6,671 bases of DNA, from assembly GCA_051745935.1 (NCBI GenBank), contig JBNJEM010000452.1, positions 1 to 6,671 of the forward strand, written 5' to 3'. The notes beneath the pieces were generated by a model. It worked only from the letters and a program-made list of their open reading frames with translations. It did not search any database and was not told the origin of the DNA. Positions 5,791 to 6,671 of this stretch are shown in pieces. Origin of the DNA: JBNJEM01 sp051745935 (GTDB taxonomy: Bacteria > Planctomycetota > Planctomycetia > Pirellulales > Pirellulaceae). The translations under genes were made by a program, and so were the position numbers. Numbering within the stretch: position 1 is the stretch's first letter; every line of letters begins with the position of its first letter.

Positions 5791-5970
5791 TTACGTGCGT
5801 AGCTTCAGCACGTAAACGCCGCGGTTCTGGTAGTCGCGAACGAGCCACACGAGCTGGCGCTTCGGGTCGGAGACCAGGCCGCTGCTGGTGCCGGAGATCC
5901 CGTGACCCAGGATCCCTAAACGAAGACACCCGTTGTTTTGGGCGATCAGAGGCACTAATATGGGTAGCTT
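5791..5970 (-). pseudogene. 3' fragment, possible beta-propeller C-terminus
   Basis: The phase ending at TAA 5793-5791 is open for 59 codons after a TAG at 5973-5971. The last about 40 residues (GHGISGTSSGLVSDPKRQLV then WLVRDYQNRGVYVLKLRT) look like the closing strands of a repeat or propeller protein: a Gly-rich turn, SDPKRQLVWLV, then a final VYVLKL strand. The upstream third (PILVPLIAQNNGCLRLGIL) looks different and may come from a separate piece, with a joint near 5915. It converges on the fragment at 5571-5744. No family can be assigned with confidence. Confidence 0.3.
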
Positions 5971-6213
5971 CTATAAGGCCCTTCGAGGGGTTGATGGCGT
6001 GAGCGGGGCGCGGGCGCGGGAGCGGCCGTGGAGGGGAGAAAAGCGGCTCTGGAAGCGGGGACGGCGCGGACGGTGAGCGGGACGCGGGTGGACGCGTTTC
6101 AAACGAGCCTCAATGGAGGGGGTTGAGGTGGGCGGGGTGTTTGGCCGGGCCCATGCTCGGATCGTTCAGACGCCCGGCACCGACCCCCTCAACCGATTCG
6201 GTCCGTCATGCAA
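5971..6213. other. GC-rich, purine-rich stretch without a supported gene
   Basis: The plus strand from about 5996 to 6140 is very rich in G and A, with short runs such as GAGCGGGGCGCGGGCGCGGG. A 38-codon frame (5960-6076) with a weak AGAGG before its ATG encodes a very basic, low-complexity peptide; I do not accept it as a gene. No hairpin with a T-run, tRNA or phage attachment site is visible. The stretch ends where the inverted transposon tail starts at 6214. Confidence 0.5.
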
Positions 6214-6437
6214 CGAAAGCAGACATGCTGATTTTTGGCCCCGCTTTCGCCGTGGGTTTGACAGCTTGGTCAAGCATTGGCAGAGCGTGATGGCCGCCGG
6301 AAGACGCGATGTCAGGAAACGAGCCGGCAACGTGGGGGGACAGCAGGGGAGAGGATGGACCGGGAGGACACGCGTGAGGCAGTACGCGCGATCGGAATCA
6401 CGAGCAGCGCGCACCGCGATGGGAGACTGACGTCCCG

Positions 6438-6451
6438 GTCAAAAAAATGAC
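6438..6451. repeat. Short A/T-cored palindrome in the right transposon tail
   Basis: GTCA-AAAAAA-TGAC is the counterpart of the palindrome at 1457-1472 in the inverted copy. The 4-bp arms are conserved; the outer base pair of the left copy is lost. Confidence 0.55.
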
Positions 6452-6556
6452 GTGTGTCCGTCAGCATCTTCGAGACAGCAACAGCTTACACGGATCACCG
6501 ACCCGTTACGCCGAACGTCGGAGTGAAACGCGGCACGCTGGGGCGGAAGATGTGGG

Positions 6557-6670
6557 TTATTTGAACACGCGGCGGCTCGCGGCGGCGCCCTTCAACTGGG
6601 AGGCCGCCATCCGCTTCGCGGCCTCGCCCATCGAGGAACACGAGCCCACGACGTGACAAAACAGGTCGTC
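6557..6670 (-). pseudogene. C-terminal end of a second IS200-like transposase copy (continues beyond the window)
   Basis: 37 codons ending at TAA 6559-6557 read DDLFCHVVGSCSSMGEAAKR then MAASQLKGAAASRRVFK. The corresponding residues of the left copy differ at only four positions (A/S, V/E, V/A, E/A). The frame is open to the window edge, so whether this copy is complete cannot be told. If the full Y1 domain lies to the right, this may be the active source and the left copy a derivative. Confidence 0.75.
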
Positions 6671-6671
6671 G

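Larger units (their letters stand above)
6214..6671 (-). repeat. Large inverted repeat, right copy: transposase 3' end plus noncoding tail (continues beyond the window)
   Basis: This is the reverse complement of the left copy at 1238-1674. The inner end CGAAAGCAGACATGCTG (from 6214) corresponds to CAGCATGTCTGCTTTCG at the left copy's right end. Outside the boundary the flanks differ (TCATGCAA here; csb1 sequence there). Substitutions and short indels separate the copies, so they are not a recent exact duplication. The tail faces left, toward the cas/vapBC region, as the left copy's tail faces right. Confidence 0.9.

Noticed and set aside
5960..6076. 38-codon basic ORF with a weak ribosome site
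   Set aside because: Low-complexity Arg/Gly-rich translation of a purine-rich stretch, with no independent support.
6118..6194. Inverted GGTTGAGG / CCTCAACC pair as a possible terminator or attachment site
   Set aside because: Only 8 bp of pairing across a loop of nearly 60 bases, with no T-run or linked integrase. Chance is adequate in such G-rich sequence.
6113..6430. 105-codon plus-strand frame ending in SRHADFW-type sequence
   Set aside because: Its second half is the antisense reading of the transposon tail, and the first half is GC-rich sequence without features. Its likeness to the csb1 C-terminus comes only from the shared tail.
1..6671. CRISPR array
   Set aside because: No regularly spaced direct repeats of about 28-37 bases with unique spacers were seen on either strand. 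The repeats found are REP hairpins and transposon tails.
1238..6671. A functional composite transposon carrying cas and vapBC
   Set aside because: The inner ends match, but the left transposase lacks its catalytic domain, the right copy is incomplete in view, and no target-site duplication can be tested inside the window.

Overview
The window looks like an accessory, decaying segment of a GC-rich bacterial chromosome. A planctomycete is the best guess. The reasons are the C-terminal end of a planctomycete-style sodium/solute symporter, an IS200-like/REP-associated transposase remnant whose C-terminal region resembles those multiplied in planctomycete genomes, and the short CCACGGG-CTTGT-CCCGTGG hairpins that go with such elements. 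This lineage call rests on pattern recall, not on a search.

Layout, left to right. Positions 2-235 hold the end of the symporter (+). Positions 260-527 hold the 3' end of an unrecognised gene (-), cut off at the edge of a REP-like block (528-782). Positions 828-1352 hold a 5'-truncated transposase (+) followed by its noncoding 3' tail to 1674. Positions 1675-4443 (-) are the wreck of a type I-G (formerly I-U) CRISPR-Cas effector operon in the order cas3 - csb3 - csb1(cas7). Cas3 carries a frameshift, an in-frame nonsense codon and a large deletion that removes everything after the start of helicase motif V. Csb3 is reduced to its N-terminus. Csb1 is almost whole, but its C-terminus is replaced by the tail of the transposase element. 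Directly upstream on the same strand are an unrecognised, probably frameshifted ORF (4433-4871) and an apparently intact vapBC-type toxin-antitoxin pair (4875-5503) with its own promoter-like sequence. Positions 5571-5970 hold two convergent gene ends that I cannot name. Positions 5971-6213 are GC-rich with no convincing gene. Positions 6214-6671 are a second, inverted copy of the transposase 3' end and tail.

The CRISPR remnant and the toxin-antitoxin pair therefore lie between two facing copies of the same element's 3' end (1238-1674 and 6214-6671). No CRISPR array, adaptation gene (cas1, cas2, cas4) or csb2 is present in the window. The only genes that look fully intact are vapB and vapC. 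The main story is an antiviral locus in several stages of decay, dismembered by a transposable element, with a toxin-antitoxin module surviving at its promoter-proximal end. I see decay of a known system rather than a new one.
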